A stretch of 8,146 nucleotides of DNA from Acidimicrobiales bacterium (GTDB taxonomy: Bacteria > Actinomycetota > Acidimicrobiia > Acidimicrobiales > Palsa-688): the NCBI GenBank assembly GCA_030039575.1, contig JASHVH010000433.1, positions 1 through 8,146 on the forward strand, read 5' to 3'. Each line of letters opens with the position of its first letter. Within the stretch, counting starts at the first letter, position 1. A program made the translations under genes and the position numbers. Shown here piece after piece: positions 6,234-8,146 of the stretch. The notes beneath the pieces are model-generated. The model did no database searches, had not been told where the DNA came from, and saw only the letters and a program-made list of their open reading frames with translations.

Positions 6234-6262
6234 GATGGGCCCGGCGCTGCTCCGGGCCCATC
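6234..6262 (-). terminator. Strong hairpin downstream of groEL, probable terminator
   Basis: There is a perfect 11-bp inverted repeat: GATGGGCCCGG at 6234-6244 and CCGGGCCCATC at 6252-6262, with a 7-base loop. It begins about 85 bases after the groEL stop and lies before the next gene, which is where a terminator for the groES-groEL operon would sit. No T-run follows on the minus strand, so it is not a classical intrinsic terminator; hairpins without a U-tract are common in high-GC actinobacteria. It could instead protect the 3' end of the mRNA. A second arm-like copy (TGGGCC) at 6263-6268 allows an alternative, shorter pairing with the same 3' arm. Confidence 0.5.
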
Positions 6263-6347
6263 TGGGCCAGCCGGTCAACGCCGGCTCATCGAGTTTGGAG
6301 ATGGCCGTGGAACGGCAAGGCGGCGGAGGTCTCCTGGGTCAGGCCGC

Positions 6348-8146
<1,799 letters not shown>

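Overview
The window is GC-rich and gene-dense. All eight genes lie on the minus strand, so transcription runs from high to low coordinates. The gene set is a groES-groEL operon, a membrane-anchored LytR-CpsA-Psr (LCP) ligase, a CBS-less GuaB3-type IMP dehydrogenase relative and a UvrD/PcrA helicase with the actinobacterial N-terminal pattern (LLDGLNP). Together with the GC content and three non-ATG starts, this points to a high-GC actinobacterium, perhaps of the Acidimicrobiia. That placement is inference from protein style; no rRNA or tRNA is present to test it.

Layout in order of transcription. (1) groES (cut by the right window edge) and groEL overlap by one base and encode the complete chaperonin chaperone pair. 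(2) A 188-bp gap follows groEL. It contains a perfect 11-bp-stem hairpin, a likely terminator, and then a -10-like hexamer just upstream of the next gene. (3) A 535-residue LCP protein probably attaches glycopolymers to the cell wall. (4) A compact run follows: a 76-residue protein of unknown function, a Nudix hydrolase of the coenzyme A pyrophosphatase type, and a small zinc-ribbon protein whose ATG overlaps the Nudix stop (ATGA). (5) After 87 bp with two inverted repeats come guaB3 (GTG start, good ribosome binding site) and a pcrA/uvrD-like helicase gene that runs off the left edge just before helicase motif V.

These are mostly housekeeping functions: protein folding, wall assembly, nucleotide and cofactor metabolism, and DNA repair. 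I see no defence system, mobile element, CRISPR array or biosynthetic cluster, and no clear undescribed system. The odd features are mainly in the helicase gene. It has no ATG, GTG or TTG start at its expected N-terminus, and a CTG overlaps the guaB3 stop as CTGA. It also carries two separate in-frame minisatellites, 18-bp units near the N-terminus and 15-bp units in the 2B subdomain. The two arrays share the core GGCCCATCGCC on opposite strands, and its 8-base part GGCCCATC also forms the arms of the hairpin after groEL. The LCP protein lacks an acidic residue normally found in its active site.
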